64,000 nucleotides of DNA from DASQPR01 sp963797675 (GTDB lineage: Bacteria; Actinomycetota; Actinomycetes; Mycobacteriales; Micromonosporaceae). This document shows positions 34,340 to 44,591 of the stretch, piece by piece. Each line of letters starts with the position of its first letter. Position 1 is the stretch's first letter. A program made the position numbers and the translations under genes. Under the pieces are notes generated by a model. That model was not told where the DNA came from. It saw only the letters and a program-made list of their open reading frames with translations, and searched no databases. The stretch is from positions 2,604,001-2,668,000 of the forward strand of contig CAWCQQ010000002.1 in assembly GCA_963797675.1 (NCBI GenBank). The letters run 5' to 3'.

Positions 34340-35455
34340 CTATGACCGTGGCGGGTCGGCGGCGACCGGCGACCGGTCGCCGAGTCCGGCCGCCATCGCA
34401 GCGAGCTGTGACGATTGGGCCGACGCGAGATCCCGGACGGACGCGATCTCGGCCTGCGCCGCATTCAGCGCGCCGCGCAGTTCCGCCGACTCGGTGACCA
34501 GCCGCAGGTTCTCCGTCCGCAGCTCGGCAACCGTCGCCTGCGCGGTGGTCGCGTCACGCAGCGCAGCGTCGCGTTCCCATGCCGTCCGGCGATGCGCGTC
34601 GCGTTCCGCCGTGGCGGCCGATTCGGTGGCGATCCGTGCCGCCGTTCCGGTCGCGAGTTCGGTACGCAGATCGGCCAGCGCGGTATGCGCATCGTCGCGC
34701 TCGCGGGTAATCCGTTCGCTGGTGGCGAGCGACTCGCGCGCATTTGCCAGGGCGGTCTGCGCGGCCGCGCGGGCGGTGTCGGCATCGGCGACCGCGGCGG
34801 TCACCTGACGAACCGCGTGATCGGTCTCGGCCCGGTGCCGTTCGGCCGTGGCCCGATGTTCGTCGGCGAGAACGACCGCCCGGTCTCGAGCGGCGACCGC
34901 TTCGATGCGCAGCGCCGCGTCGGTGGTCGCCGCCGTCCGGGCCTCGTCCCGAGCCTGGATCGCGTCGGTGACCGTCGCTGCCAGGCGCTGTGCTTCGGCG
35001 CGTACCTGGGCGAGATCGTGCTCTTGGTCGGCGGCCGCAGCGGTGATCGCGGTGAGCGCATCGGTGAGCCGGGCCACCTCGGCACGTGCCGCTTCGGCCT
35101 CACGGCGGGCCTCATCGCGCTCGGTGTGCGCACCCGCCACGTGCGTCGCGGCTTCGGCCCGCACGGTCGCGGTCTGGCGCTCGACGCCGGCCGGGCTGAG
35201 CTCCGCGTGCAGCGCGTCGGCGAGCGTGCCGGTGACGAGTTCGAGCCGTTCGACGAGTTCCCAGGAGCGCGCCACCTGGCCGGCGAGGCCGGGAGAGTTG
35301 CGCTCGCGCATCCGTCCGTTGCGCGCGTTGCGTTGGCAGGCGCCGTCGTTGTCCCGGCAGTACCGAAACGGACGGCCGGCCGCGCCGCTCTGCTCGACCG
35401 GACGGCCGCAGTAGACGCACGGCCGGACGGCGTCGGTCTCCGACGAAACGCTCAT
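34340..35455 (-). CDS. zinc-knuckle plus long coiled-coil protein
   Basis: 371 residues. N-terminal CVYCGRPVEQ and FRYCRDNDGACQRN supply four Cys and the look of a small Zn-binding module (about 12-45). From about 85 to 340 it is almost entirely Ala/Glu/Arg heptad sequence (for example ERDEARREAEAARAEVARLT), a long coiled coil. No ATPase or membrane segment. Similar actinobacterial proteins are uncharacterised; a DNA-associated or cytoskeletal role is conceivable. ATG 35455 (MSVSSETD) is used over an upstream GTG. Divergent from the membrane operon, start to start within 100 bases. Confidence 0.65.
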   Translation of the reverse strand: MSVSSETDAVRPCVYCGRPVEQSGAAGRPFRYCRDNDGACQRNARNGRMRERNSPGLAGQVARSWELVERLELVTGTLADALHAELSPAGVERQTATVRAEAATHVAGAHTERDEARREAEAARAEVARLTDALTAITAAAADQEHDLAQVRAEAQRLAATVTDAIQARDEARTAATTDAALRIEAVAARDRAVVLADEHRATAERHRAETDHAVRQVTAAVADADTARAAAQTALANARESLATSERITRERDDAHTALADLRTELATGTAARIATESAATAERDAHRRTAWERDAALRDATTAQATVAELRTENLRLVTESAELRGALNAAQAEIASVRDLASAQSSQLAAMAAGLGDRSPVAADPPRS

Positions 35456-35552
35456 GGATCCAGAGCCTAACCGGGGCAGGCGACAGCCGCGCGATCGTGC
35501 AACCATAGTCGCGTTCCGTCGGGGGATGGGTCAGGTCGAGGAGGTGCGCGCG

Positions 35553-36413
35553 GTGGGGTCCGAAGAGCTGCCGTGGCGGCCGATGACCATCGGCGAGCTG
35601 CTCGACGCCGCAATCGCGGTGTTCCAGCGCCGCCCGATCCGCATCCTCGCCGTCGCCATCGTGCTGGCCGCGCTCGAACAGCTCGCGCTGTATCCGGTGC
35701 GCCATACCGTGTTCGCCCAGCCGCATGCCTATCAGGGAGTTTTCTCCGAAGGTGTGACCGCCGCGATGTGGACGCTGATCGCGTACGGGATCGGGACCGA
35801 AGCCATGGTGATCGGGCTACTCGGCGCGGTCACGGCCGGTCCGGCGCGGCAGCTCCTGCTCGCTCGAACGCCCGGCGCGTGCCCGCGGATGTCCATGAGG
35901 CCGGTCGGCGCGATCCTGCTCAGCGCGATCGTGGGCATCGGCGCGTTCGCGACGTTCTGGGCCGGTGTCGTCCCGTGGGTGTTCTGGTTCATGTTCACCG
36001 GGCTCGTGATGCCGGTGCTGGTCAACGACGCCCGGTTGGGTGCGAAGGGTCACGGTCTGCCGGGGCGGAAGCTGTCCGTACCAGGCGCGTTTCTGCGCTC
36101 GTTTGCGCTGGTGGGCCGGTCCGGTCTGCGTCCCGGCGGGATCCGGCTGATGGCGTACGTGCCGTTCACCCTGCTGCGCCTGCTGCTCGCCTGGGGCGGT
36201 GTGGCCGAACTCGCCAAGTTCATTCACGTCCCGCTACCTCTCGACTACGCGATCTGGATCATCGTGAACGCGACCGCTTACGCCTGCATGGCCGCCGTCG
36301 ACGCGACCGCGCACCTGGAGACGCGGATGCGGCTCGAAGGACTCGACATGGAACTCAACCGGGCGGTGCGGGGCGGAACCTCGGTGCCGGAAGCGCTGGC
36401 TGTTCCGCGATGA
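35553..36413 (+). CDS. integral membrane protein, first gene of the DUF4129/MoxR/DUF58 operon
   Basis: 286 residues with five to six membrane helices (AVAIVLAALEQLALYPV, IGTEAMVIGLLGAV, AILLSAIVGIGAFATFWAGV, IMIIVNATAYACMA-type end) and a helical MTIGELLDAAIAVFQRRPIR start, typical of glycerophosphodiester phosphodiesterase-type membrane-domain proteins. GAGGAGG at 35538-35544 is eight bases from GTG 35553, which decides the start. Its stop overlaps the DUF4129 start (ATGA). Equivalent to the Rv3690-like membrane protein of this conserved set. Function unknown. Confidence 0.75.
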   Translation: MGSEELPWRPMTIGELLDAAIAVFQRRPIRILAVAIVLAALEQLALYPVRHTVFAQPHAYQGVFSEGVTAAMWTLIAYGIGTEAMVIGLLGAVTAGPARQLLLARTPGACPRMSMRPVGAILLSAIVGIGAFATFWAGVVPWVFWFMFTGLVMPVLVNDARLGAKGHGLPGRKLSVPGAFLRSFALVGRSGLRPGGIRLMAYVPFTLLRLLLAWGGVAELAKFIHVPLPLDYAIWIIVNATAYACMAAVDATAHLETRMRLEGLDMELNRAVRGGTSVPEALAVPR

Positions 36414-37051
36414 CCCAGTTCTGGAACGAGCGGGCCGGGGCCGTCATCGATGCGATCAGCGTGGGCTGGTTCGTGCTGATCACCGTTCTGGTCGCCGGCC
36501 TCGTCGCCGCCGCATGGCAGCTCTATCCACGCTGGCTGCCACGCCGTTCATGGTTCCGACTACCGGCACGAACCCGCCGCCAGCGCCGCAGATTCAGGTT
36601 CAGGTTCAGGTTCAGGTTGCGCAGCCTGCTGCCTCCCTGGCGGCGGCGCAAGCGGGAGCGCATATTGCTGGACGAGCCCGTCGTGGTGGACGTGATCGCC
36701 CCAGACGCGCTGCCCAATGTGCGCGGCGCGGTGCTGCGGAGCCGTGCCGACGCATTCGCGGCGGAGGGACGCTACGCCGAAGCCGTCCGCGAACGGCTCC
36801 GCGCGATCGTCCGCGATCTGGTCGACGGCTCGGTGATCCCGCAACACCCGGATTGGACGGTCACCGAACTCGCCGGGGCCGCCGCCGAGGTCAACCGTGC
36901 GCTCGAACCCGCGCTCTCCGGCGCGGCCACCACATTCTCCGATATCTGGTACGGCGAGCGGCCGGCCGTTGTCGACTCGGACCGCCAGATGCGCCGGTAT
37001 GAGACGGAGATCCACGCGATCGTCGCCGGCCGGTCGATGGTGACCCGATGA
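36410..37051 (+). CDS. DUF4129 membrane protein
   Basis: 213 residues. One N-terminal helix (SVGWFVLITVLVAGLVAAAW), a strongly basic juxtamembrane stretch, and a cytoplasmic DUF4129 domain with AFAAEGRYAEAVRERLRAIV, PDWTVTELAGAAAEVN and FSDIWYGERPAVVDSD. Overlaps both neighbours by four bases. The basic stretch is encoded by a hexanucleotide repeat. Function unknown; genetically linked to MoxR/DUF58 chaperone-type modules. Confidence 0.82.
   Translation: MTQFWNERAGAVIDAISVGWFVLITVLVAGLVAAAWQLYPRWLPRRSWFRLPARTRRQRRRFRFRFRFRLRSLLPPWRRRKRERILLDEPVVVDVIAPDALPNVRGAVLRSRADAFAAEGRYAEAVRERLRAIVRDLVDGSVIPQHPDWTVTELAGAAAEVNRALEPALSGAATTFSDIWYGERPAVVDSDRQMRRYETEIHAIVAGRSMVTR
36593..36620 (+). repeat. 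hexanucleotide repeat inside the DUF4129 gene
   Basis: TTCAGG is repeated about four times in a row, giving an alternating Arg-Phe peptide (RFRFRFRF). Six-base units keep the reading frame if the copy number changes, so this is a candidate length-variable tract in the basic juxtamembrane region. Confidence 0.75.
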
Positions 37052-38555
37052 CGGCGACGACCGAGCGGCCGGTGACGTCGCCGCCGGCACCGACGCGATC
37101 GAGGCGACCCGGCCGGATCACCCGATTCCGGCGAGCGTTCCGGACGTGGTTCGGCCGCACGTACAAGGTTGTGATTCCGCTGGGAATCGCGGTGTTGCTC
37201 CTGCTCGTCACGTTCATCGTGCACGCCATTGAATCGGTGGACGTCAAGAATCCCGACTATCTGAACCCGACCAGCTCCGCGTCGATCGGCAGCCTTACGC
37301 TCGCGAACGCGCTGGCGGCCAAGGGCATCACGGTCGACCGGGTGACGAACGATTTCGATGCGTTCACCCAGGCGCAGTCCACGACGTCGCCGGTCACGCT
37401 GTTTATTCCGTCGCTCGAGTTGATGCGACAGCAGTTCACGCATGCGCTGCAGGGGCTGCCCAGCGGCACCCGAGTCGTGATCGTCGCGCCGCAGCAGTCC
37501 ACGCTGAACGGCACGTTTGCCCCGATGTCGGTCGTCGGCACGCATTGGACGGCAATCTCCGTCCAACCTGCGTGCACGATGCCCGAGGCGGTTGCGGCCG
37601 GTGCGGCCGCCGCCGACGGCATCGAATACCGCCCCATCCTGGCGACGTACACGTGCTACCACGGTGGGCTCGTCGACGTCGACGACCCGATTGACGGCGT
37701 GGACGAGATCGTCATCGGTACGAGCGACCCGTTCCGCAACGACCGGATCAACGAGGGCGGCAACGAAGCGCTGGCGGTCGGCCTTCTGTCCGCGCACAAC
37801 CGGGTGATCTGGCTCGATACGCACACCAATCCGCCGCTACCGCCGCCCGACCCGACGTTCACGTACGGCTCCAATCCGGGCGACAGCGGTGTCCCCAACG
37901 GCGACGGCGGCAACAGCGGTGGCACCACCAGCGACGGCGGCAACGGTGGCAACGACAATGGCACCAACAGCGACGGCGGGAACAGTGGCAACGACGGCTC
38001 GTCGAGCGACAATCAGCCCAAGCCGCTCAGCGATCTGCTGCCGCCCTGGGTATGGGCCGGTATCGGACTGCTCGTACTCGCCGGCATCGCGCTCGCCCTG
38101 GCCGCCGGTCGACGCATGGGTAGTCCCATCAACGAACCGCTTCCGGTGGCCGCGCGGGTCAACGAGACGATCGAAGGACGTGGCCGCCTCTACCGCCGGA
38201 CGCGTAACCGAAGAGCCGTCCTTCGTGTCCTGCAAGGAGCGGCGATCGAGCGGATCCGGGTCGCCACCGGCCTGGCGTCGACCGCAACACCCGCCGAGAT
38301 CGTGGCCGTGACTTCGGCCTATCTAGACTTGCCAGCCGACGAGGTCGACCGGATCCTGTACGGCGCCGACGCCAAGGACGACAACGAACTCATGTTCGCC
38401 GTAGCATCGCTCGACGCGATCACGGCGTTCGCCGGCGGCGGCGATCCGGGTACGTCCGCAGTCGGCGCCGTCCGACCGGGCAGCTCCGACTCGGGGGTTT
38501 CCGCGCGGGGTGTCAACGGAGCGGTCAAGCCTGATCACAACAATGAGGGAGAGTC

Positions 38556-38559
<4 letters not shown>
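37048..38559 (+). CDS. DUF4350 membrane protein
   Basis: 503 residues. A TM helix (about 42-60: VVIPLGIAVLLLLVTFIVHA); an extracytoplasmic GATase-like DUF4350 domain (SIGSLTLANALAAKGITVDR, GTRVVIVAPQQSTL, NEGGNEALAVGLLSAHNRVIWLD); and a Gly/Asn/Asp/Ser-rich linker (about 270-325). A second TM helix (PWVWAGIGLLVLAGIALALA) and a cytoplasmic tail with RGRLYRRTRNRRAVLRVLQG follow. Overlaps DUF4129 and moxR by four bases each. Corresponds to Rv3691 in M. tuberculosis. Role unknown. Confidence 0.82.
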
Positions 38560-39545
<986 letters not shown>

Positions 39546-39549
39546 TCAC

Positions 39550-40965
39550 GTGTTGACCAGAAGCGCGGCGGGCATCATCGTCGTCGGCGCGGTTCTCACG
39601 TTCCTGCTCGGCAACGGCGTGTACGGGCTGATCTTCGTGGCCATCGCCACGATCGGTGCCGGTCTGGATCTCGCGCTCGCCGGTGCCATTCGCGACGTCA
39701 CGCTGCACCGGGACGGCGATCGGCAGATCCGGCTCGGTGACACGGCGACCGTGGGGCTCACGATCACGAACACCGGCGCCCGTACCGTCATCGCCGACAT
39801 CCGTGATGCCTGGGTGCCGTCGGCCGGCGCTCGCTTCGCCGGCGCAGCCGTCACCGGCGAGCCGTCCAGCGCTGTCGATCGGTCCAGCGCCGAGCCTTAC
39901 AGTGCCGCCCTGATCGGTCGGGTCCGGCTGGAACCCGGCGCGGCATCGCGGGGCGAGACGGTGCTGACGCCGACACGACGCGGTGACCGGCCCGCCGTCC
40001 GGGTCACGCTCCGCTCGTACGGGCCGATGCGCCTCGCGTACCGGCAGACCAGCGAAGCCCGATCGTCGGCCGCGACGCCGCCGTGGACGCTGCGAGTGCT
40101 GCCCCGGTTCGACTCGCGCCGATTCCTGGCCGAGAAGGTCGCGAAGCTCCGCGTCTTCGACGGTTCGGTCGTCACCCGAGGACGCGGCCAGGGCACCGAA
40201 TTCGACTCGTTGCGCGAGTACGTGATCGGCGATGACGTACGGTCGATCGACTGGCGCGGCACGGCACGGCGATCCGACGTCGTCGTACGGACCTGGCGCC
40301 CGGAACGTGACCGGCGGGTCGTCTGCGTGATCGACACCGGCCGGACCAGCGCCGTACGGGTCGGCAACACCGCTGTCGGCGCCGATGCCGAACGATTCGG
40401 GGCCGAACCCCGCCTGGACGCGGCCATCGATGCCGTCCTGCTGCTCGGCGAGCTCGCCAGCCGCGCCGGTGATCTGGTCGACGTGCTCGCCGCTGATTCC
40501 GTGATCCGTGCCGCGATCACCGGCAGCACCAGCCGTACGCTGCTCACCCGTACGGTCAACGCGCTCGCACCGCTGCAGCCGGCATTGGTGGAGACGGACT
40601 TCACGCTCCTCGTCGGCGAGGTGCTCCGCCGGGAACGCAAGCGCTCGTTGGTCGTGCTGTTCACGGCGCTCGAACCAGGATCGCTCGGTGAAGGGCTGCT
40701 GCCGGTGCTGTCGCAGCTGACCGTGCGGCACAAGGTGCTGATCGCCGCGGTCGGTGATCCGGAACTCGAGATGCTGGCCCGGCGCCGCGGCACGGTCGGT
40801 GATGTCTACACCTCGGCGGCCGCCCACAAGACGATCGCTGAGCGCAACCGCGTGCTTGCCGCGCTCAACCGGCACGGCGTCGAGGTCGTCGATGCACCGG
40901 TCGGCCGCTACGCCTCGGCCGTCGCCGATGCATATCTCGCGTTGAAGGCGAGCGGCAAGCTCTAG
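39550..40965 (+). CDS. DUF58 domain protein
   Basis: 471 residues. Two N-terminal TM helices (GIIVVGAVLTFLLGNGVYGL, IFVAIATIGAGLDLA), an Ig-like region, then the DUF58 signature GQGTEFDSLREYVIGDDVRSIDWRGTARR, followed by a VWA-like fold (RRVVCVIDTGRTS). GTG start four bases after moxR. Acts with MoxR. In M. tuberculosis the next gene is the convergent SpoIIM (Rv3694c); here that partner is 15.6 kb further on. Confidence 0.9.
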   Translation: MLTRSAAGIIVVGAVLTFLLGNGVYGLIFVAIATIGAGLDLALAGAIRDVTLHRDGDRQIRLGDTATVGLTITNTGARTVIADIRDAWVPSAGARFAGAAVTGEPSSAVDRSSAEPYSAALIGRVRLEPGAASRGETVLTPTRRGDRPAVRVTLRSYGPMRLAYRQTSEARSSAATPPWTLRVLPRFDSRRFLAEKVAKLRVFDGSVVTRGRGQGTEFDSLREYVIGDDVRSIDWRGTARRSDVVVRTWRPERDRRVVCVIDTGRTSAVRVGNTAVGADAERFGAEPRLDAAIDAVLLLGELASRAGDLVDVLAADSVIRAAITGSTSRTLLTRTVNALAPLQPALVETDFTLLVGEVLRRERKRSLVVLFTALEPGSLGEGLLPVLSQLTVRHKVLIAAVGDPELEMLARRRGTVGDVYTSAAAHKTIAERNRVLAALNRHGVEVVDAPVGRYASAVADAYLALKASGKL

Positions 40966-41519
40966 ACGTGGTCCGACGTCGGCGTTACATCGATCGTCGT
41001 GCCGACGTTCGGCACGGCGGTCGCGCTCGGCCGCGCCAGCAGGATGACGACGACCACGAGCAGTGCCGCGCTCACGAACGCACCGCCAGTGGTCAGAATG
41101 ACCGACCACCACGGTAGCGAATGCGCCGATTGCTGCGCCGCGATCGTGACCTCGTCGCCGGGAGCGCCGTTGAAGCCGAAGAAGTCCGGGCTCAGCACGC
41201 CGGCCGTGGCGATGACGATCATGCCGATCACCGACATCGTGATCGCCACGATTCGGGCCGCGGCCGAACCCCTGCGCAGCCACAGCGCCACGACCAGGGC
41301 GCCGATCGCGGTCAGCGCGTCGAGGACCATGTGGGCATGCATGAGGAATCGGAACAGGTTCGGGTTCTCGATGCCGTCCGAGGTGTTCGCGTAGGCCAGG
41401 TCGGCCGCCCGCGCGGCGTGACCGTAGTTCACCGACATATTGATGACGTTGAGCAGCGCGATCACGGCGACAGCGAGCAGCACCGGGACCGCGATTCGGC
41501 GGGTCTGGGACGGGTTCAC
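40962..41519 (-). CDS. four-TM membrane protein
   Basis: 185 residues with four hydrophobic helices (VPVLLAVAVIALLNVINM; VLDALTAIGALVVALWL; IVAITMSVIGMIVIATAGVL; WWSVILTTGGAFVSAALLVV). Polar residues in the first loop include YGHAARAADLAYANTSDG. I do not recognise the family. It overlaps the DUF58 stop by four bases and is the first gene of the accessory stretch on the far side of DUF58. Confidence 0.65.
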   Translation of the reverse strand: MNPSQTRRIAVPVLLAVAVIALLNVINMSVNYGHAARAADLAYANTSDGIENPNLFRFLMHAHMVLDALTAIGALVVALWLRRGSAAARIVAITMSVIGMIVIATAGVLSPDFFGFNGAPGDEVTIAAQQSAHSLPWWSVILTTGGAFVSAALLVVVVILLARPSATAVPNVGTTIDVTPTSDHV

Positions 41520-41582
41520 GCGGCCAGCGTAGAGTCCGCGCGAAGATCTGTCTCTCCCGCTTTTAGAGCTCTTCAGAGCTGC

Positions 41583-42009
41583 TTAGAGAGCCATGTCGCG
41601 CTCGCCCATGATCCGGTCGATGTGAAGCCGGACGAGAAGTTCGCCGTCGACCGCGTTGCGCTTGCCGAACGCCTCGGCCTGACCGGCCGGCACGTAGCGC
41701 TCCGCGATCTTCGTCGCCCAGTGCAGCAGGTCGGGTGCGTGCGCGTCGATCACAATCGAACCACGGACAATGACGAAGCTGTACGGGTAGACGTCAACAT
41801 CGACGGTCAACGCGGCCCGTGGATTGGCGGCTAGATGCCGACCCTTGACCGTGCCTTCACCGGTGGTGAACACGAGGCTGTCGCCGTCGACGACGAACCA
41901 GATCGGTGCGACGTGTGGTGCGCCGGTCGGTGACGACGTACCCAGCCTGCCGGTGCGCGTACCGGTCGAGAGGAACTCGATTGCTTCAGCCTCTGCTCAT
42001 AGTGGTCAT
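41583..42009 (-). CDS. PPOX-class flavin-binding protein (5' frameshift)
   Basis: Pyridoxamine-phosphate-oxidase-like split barrel. Readable core: TGTRTGRLGTSSPTGAPHVA, PIWFVVDGDSLVFTTGEGTV, KGRHLAANPRAALTVDVDVY and PYSFVIVRGSIVI, about 140 residues in all. The conserved part runs without a start codon back to AEAEAIEF. ATG 42009 (MTTMS) or ATG 42000 would join it if one base were restored near 41995. Family members bind FMN or F420. The downstream GTG at 41873 gives only a truncated barrel, so I take the longer form. Confidence 0.7.
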
Positions 42010-42057
42010 GGAGTAAGCCTGCATGACCCGGTCGTGAGCGCCGGTAGGTAGGGGTGG

Positions 42058-42085
42058 CCTCTCACCGACTGAGCTACTACCCGCC
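42058..42085 (-). other. tRNA-like 5' fragment
   Basis: The minus strand from 42085 reads GGCGGGTAGTAGCTCAGTCG then GTGAGAGG, which resembles the acceptor and D-arm of a tRNA gene. The D-stem pairs poorly, and no anticodon arm or TTCGA loop follows. It is at most a remnant. Confidence 0.3.
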
Positions 42086-42103
42086 ACGATCACGGTAGAC
42101 GCC

Positions 42104-42140
42104 GAGGCGGCTTCGGTACAGCTACCCGTACAGCCGCCTC
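42104..42140. terminator. hairpin upstream of the PPOX gene
   Basis: Perfect 9-bp arms GAGGCGGCT (42104-42112) and AGCCGCCTC (42132-42140), with an inner GTAC/GTAC pairing. No T-run; a factor-assisted terminator or processing stem. Confidence 0.4.
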
Positions 42141-42309
42141 AGTGAGGGTTGATAGGCATTTTATGGCCTAGAACGGCAGGTTGCTGGCAATACATGTCAA
42201 ACCGGATCACCGCCGAGGGTCGCAGGGTACGTTCGCGAACGAGGGCCCATCGTTTGCTCATCGCGAAGGACGGCTTGCCATGATGGTGTGGAACCGGCGG
42301 CGAATGTGC

Positions 42310-42699
42310 GCTTCGGGTGTGTTGGCCGTGGCCTCACGTCGTGTGGGCCTGCCTCCATCGTGGCCGGGACGGGCGTTGCCCGAGAGACGTCCTCGCCGAC
42401 CGTGCTCGGTCCAGAGGAACATCTATGACCTCGAGAAGTGCCGTCAACTCAACAACTTCGCCACCTACGGTCTCGGACTCTGGATATCGGGTGACTGGTA
42501 CTTCCAGAACCGTGTTCTACGGGTACGCAGCCGTGAACGCGTACCTGCCGTCGCAGAAGATCGCGATCGCGGTGGCCGTCACCTACCAGCCGGGTGCGTT
42601 CAACAACGAGGGCCAGTACTCGAACGGTGGGGATGCCCTGTTCCGCAAGATCGGTGCCACCTCGCGCCGAAGAGCCCACCGACGAATCCGGGGCAGTGA
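42310..42699 (+). pseudogene. C-terminal remnant of a beta-lactamase-family serine hydrolase
   Basis: Two frames together give YGLGLWISGDWYFQN, then after a shift FYGYAAVNAYLPSQKIAIAV and TYQPGAFNNEGQYSNGGDAL, and after a return shift the end SPPTNPGQ. This is the last 100 or so residues of a class C beta-lactamase/esterase-type (PF00144) protein. The SxxK nucleophile region is missing, so it is a genuine truncation, not just a frame error. It ends one base before the ATG of the methyltransferase. Confidence 0.65.
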
Positions 42700-43488
42700 A
42701 TGGCCGACTGGGATGGTGCCGGTTACGCGCGCATCAGCGGGTTACAGCGCGCGATGGCGACGGCCTCGCTCGAGGATGTCGCGGTCGCCGGCGCGGAGCG
42801 GGTGCTCGACGTGGGCTGCGGCGACGGATACGTGACGCGAGAGATCGCGTCGCGTGTGCCGCACGGTTCCGTCCTCGGCGTGGACCCGTCACAGCGAATG
42901 ATTGAGGCGGCCCGCACTGCCGATGATCAGCTGGCGAACGTGTCGTTCCAGGTCGGCGACGTCACCACCATGTCGTTCGGACCCGACTTCGACCTCGTGG
43001 TCTCCTTCAACGCGCTGCACTGGGTAGCCGAACAGGAGACCGCCTACCGGAACATCGCTGCGGCGCTCAAACCCACCGGACGAGCGCTCGTGCAGTTCGT
43101 CTGCCACGGTCCCCGCCCGAGCGTGGAGCGAGTGGCCATGGATGTGACGGCCGATCCGCGCTGGGCGTCGGCCTTCGACGGCTTTCAGCAACCATATGTG
43201 CATATCGATCCGGACGATCTCACCTCGATCGCGGGCAGTGCCGGTCTGGACGTCACGCAGCAATCGGTGGTCGACCGCGAATGGGATTTCGGCTCGCGCG
43301 ATCGGTTCGCGCAGTGGTGCACGGTCGGCTCCTCGGATTGGACGTCGCAACTGCCCGCCGCGGATCGTCCCGCATTCGTGGATGCCGTCGTCGAACGCTA
43401 CGAAGCGGTCGTCGGCCGGCCGGGAGTGTTCCGGTTCCTGCAGTTGCGGGCCGAACTGCAGCCGAGTCCCGCCTCACTCAGCGGGTGA
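42700..43488 (+). CDS. class I SAM-dependent methyltransferase (Tam-like)
   Basis: 262 residues. Motif I VLDVGCGDGYVTREIA, motif post-I VLGVDPSQRMIEAA, motif II FDLVVSFNALHWVAEQETAY, and PTGRALVQFV. Closest in style to trans-aconitate 2-methyltransferase-like proteins acting on small carboxylates, but the substrate is unproven. The ATG directly follows the TGA of the serine-hydrolase remnant. Confidence 0.85.
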   Translation: MADWDGAGYARISGLQRAMATASLEDVAVAGAERVLDVGCGDGYVTREIASRVPHGSVLGVDPSQRMIEAARTADDQLANVSFQVGDVTTMSFGPDFDLVVSFNALHWVAEQETAYRNIAAALKPTGRALVQFVCHGPRPSVERVAMDVTADPRWASAFDGFQQPYVHIDPDDLTSIAGSAGLDVTQQSVVDREWDFGSRDRFAQWCTVGSSDWTSQLPAADRPAFVDAVVERYEAVVGRPGVFRFLQLRAELQPSPASLSG

Positions 43489-43624
43489 ACGTACGGCCAA
43501 GACGCCGGCCACGCATAGATTGCGATACCGCCGACCGTGGGTCGCGGCAAACCGCGAACCTGACGGCAAGTACTTCATGAGGGTCCCGTGTCCTTACGTC
43601 GCATCAGCATGATCCTAATATCCG

Positions 43625-43643
43625 TCATTTAGGCTATAAATGA
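43625..43643. promoter_or_regulatory. AT-rich palindrome upstream of the alpha/beta hydrolase
   Basis: TCATTTA GGCTA TAAATGA, perfect 7-bp arms in a 19-base site, in an AT-rich patch of otherwise GC-rich DNA about 185 bases before the hydrolase. Looks like a TetR/MarR-type operator or promoter element. The 43489-43826 gap holds no other supported feature. Confidence 0.5.
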
Positions 43644-43826
43644 CTTACCGGACTTCTCAGAACCCGTGGTCATAACCGCTCGCGGCCGATCGGCCGTAGC
43701 TTCTCCGCCCCGTTCGTCGATGCCGCCGACTCGGGTAGGTCACGATGCTAGGGTCGGAACGCGAACAATTGTCACGAATTGAGCGATCACGAAACCGCGC
43801 ATTTCTGGATCAGGGGGAAGATTTCC

Positions 43827-44525
43827 GTGACTGGGTCAGCTAGCCAAGGTGCACCGGCCGTCGTACTTGTCCACGGTGGCTTCGTGGACGGTTCCGGTTG
43901 GGAGGGCGTGTACAAGATTCTCAAGGAGCACGGCCACGATGTCAGTGTCGTGCAGAATCCGACGACGTCGTTGGCCGATGATGTCGCGGCGACCAAGCTC
44001 GTGATTGCCGCGCAGGACGGCCCGGTGACGCTGGTCGGTCACTCGTACGGGGGCGCGGTGATAACTGAGGCGGGCAACGATCCCAAGGTCGACAAGCTCG
44101 TCTATATCGCGGCGTTCGCACCTGACAAGGGTGAGTCGGTCAATACACTCCTCGCCGACCCACCGCCCGGCGCGCCGGTCCCGCCGATACTTCCGCCGCA
44201 GGACGGCTACCTGTTCCTCGACAAGACAAAGTTCCCGGCTTCCTTCGCGGGTGATGTCGAGCCCGGACGTGCCGCGTTCATGGCCGACTCGCAAGTCCCG
44301 TGGAGCGTGGAAGCGCTCGGTGGCGCGATCAGCCAGCCGGCATGGAAGAACAAGCCAAGCTGGTACATGGTCACCAATGACGACAAGATGATCCCACCGC
44401 CGGCACAGCAGTTCATGTCCATGCGTGCTGGTTCGAAAGTCGTTGAGGTACCAGGCAGTCACTCGATCTACGTATCGCGTCCGGACGCTGTAGCGGCGCT
44501 GATCGAGCAGGCCCTAGCCGAATAG
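43827..44525 (+). CDS. alpha/beta hydrolase
   Basis: 232 residues. AVVLVHGGFVDGSGWEGVYK (oxyanion region), TLVGHSYGGAVITEA (nucleophile Ser in GHSYG) and VVEVPGSHSIYVSRP (catalytic His). This resembles the short AB_hydrolase_6 group often called esterases. GTG 43827 preceded by GGGGGAAG is preferred to TTG 43779. Substrate unknown. It may be induced through the palindrome upstream. Confidence 0.85.
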   Translation: MTGSASQGAPAVVLVHGGFVDGSGWEGVYKILKEHGHDVSVVQNPTTSLADDVAATKLVIAAQDGPVTLVGHSYGGAVITEAGNDPKVDKLVYIAAFAPDKGESVNTLLADPPPGAPVPPILPPQDGYLFLDKTKFPASFAGDVEPGRAAFMADSQVPWSVEALGGAISQPAWKNKPSWYMVTNDDKMIPPPAQQFMSMRAGSKVVEVPGSHSIYVSRPDAVAALIEQALAE

Positions 44526-44548
44526 CTTCTGTTGCTCTCATCCGTCGC

Positions 44549-44587
44549 GATGGGGGCTGCTCCGCGCGACACGGAGCAGCCCCCATC
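44549..44587. terminator. bidirectional terminator
   Basis: Perfect 16-bp arms, GATGGGGGCTGCTCCG and CGGAGCAGCCCCCATC, with a seven-base loop, between the alpha/beta hydrolase and the convergent GH20 gene. Confidence 0.85.
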
Positions 44588-44591
44588 GACG

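Noticed and set aside
36591..36622. CRISPR array
   Set aside because: Six-base tandem units inside a coding region with no spacers; no Cas genes in the window.
42058..42140. A complete tRNA gene on the minus strand
   Set aside because: No anticodon stem, no T-loop and a mispaired D-stem; at most a remnant.
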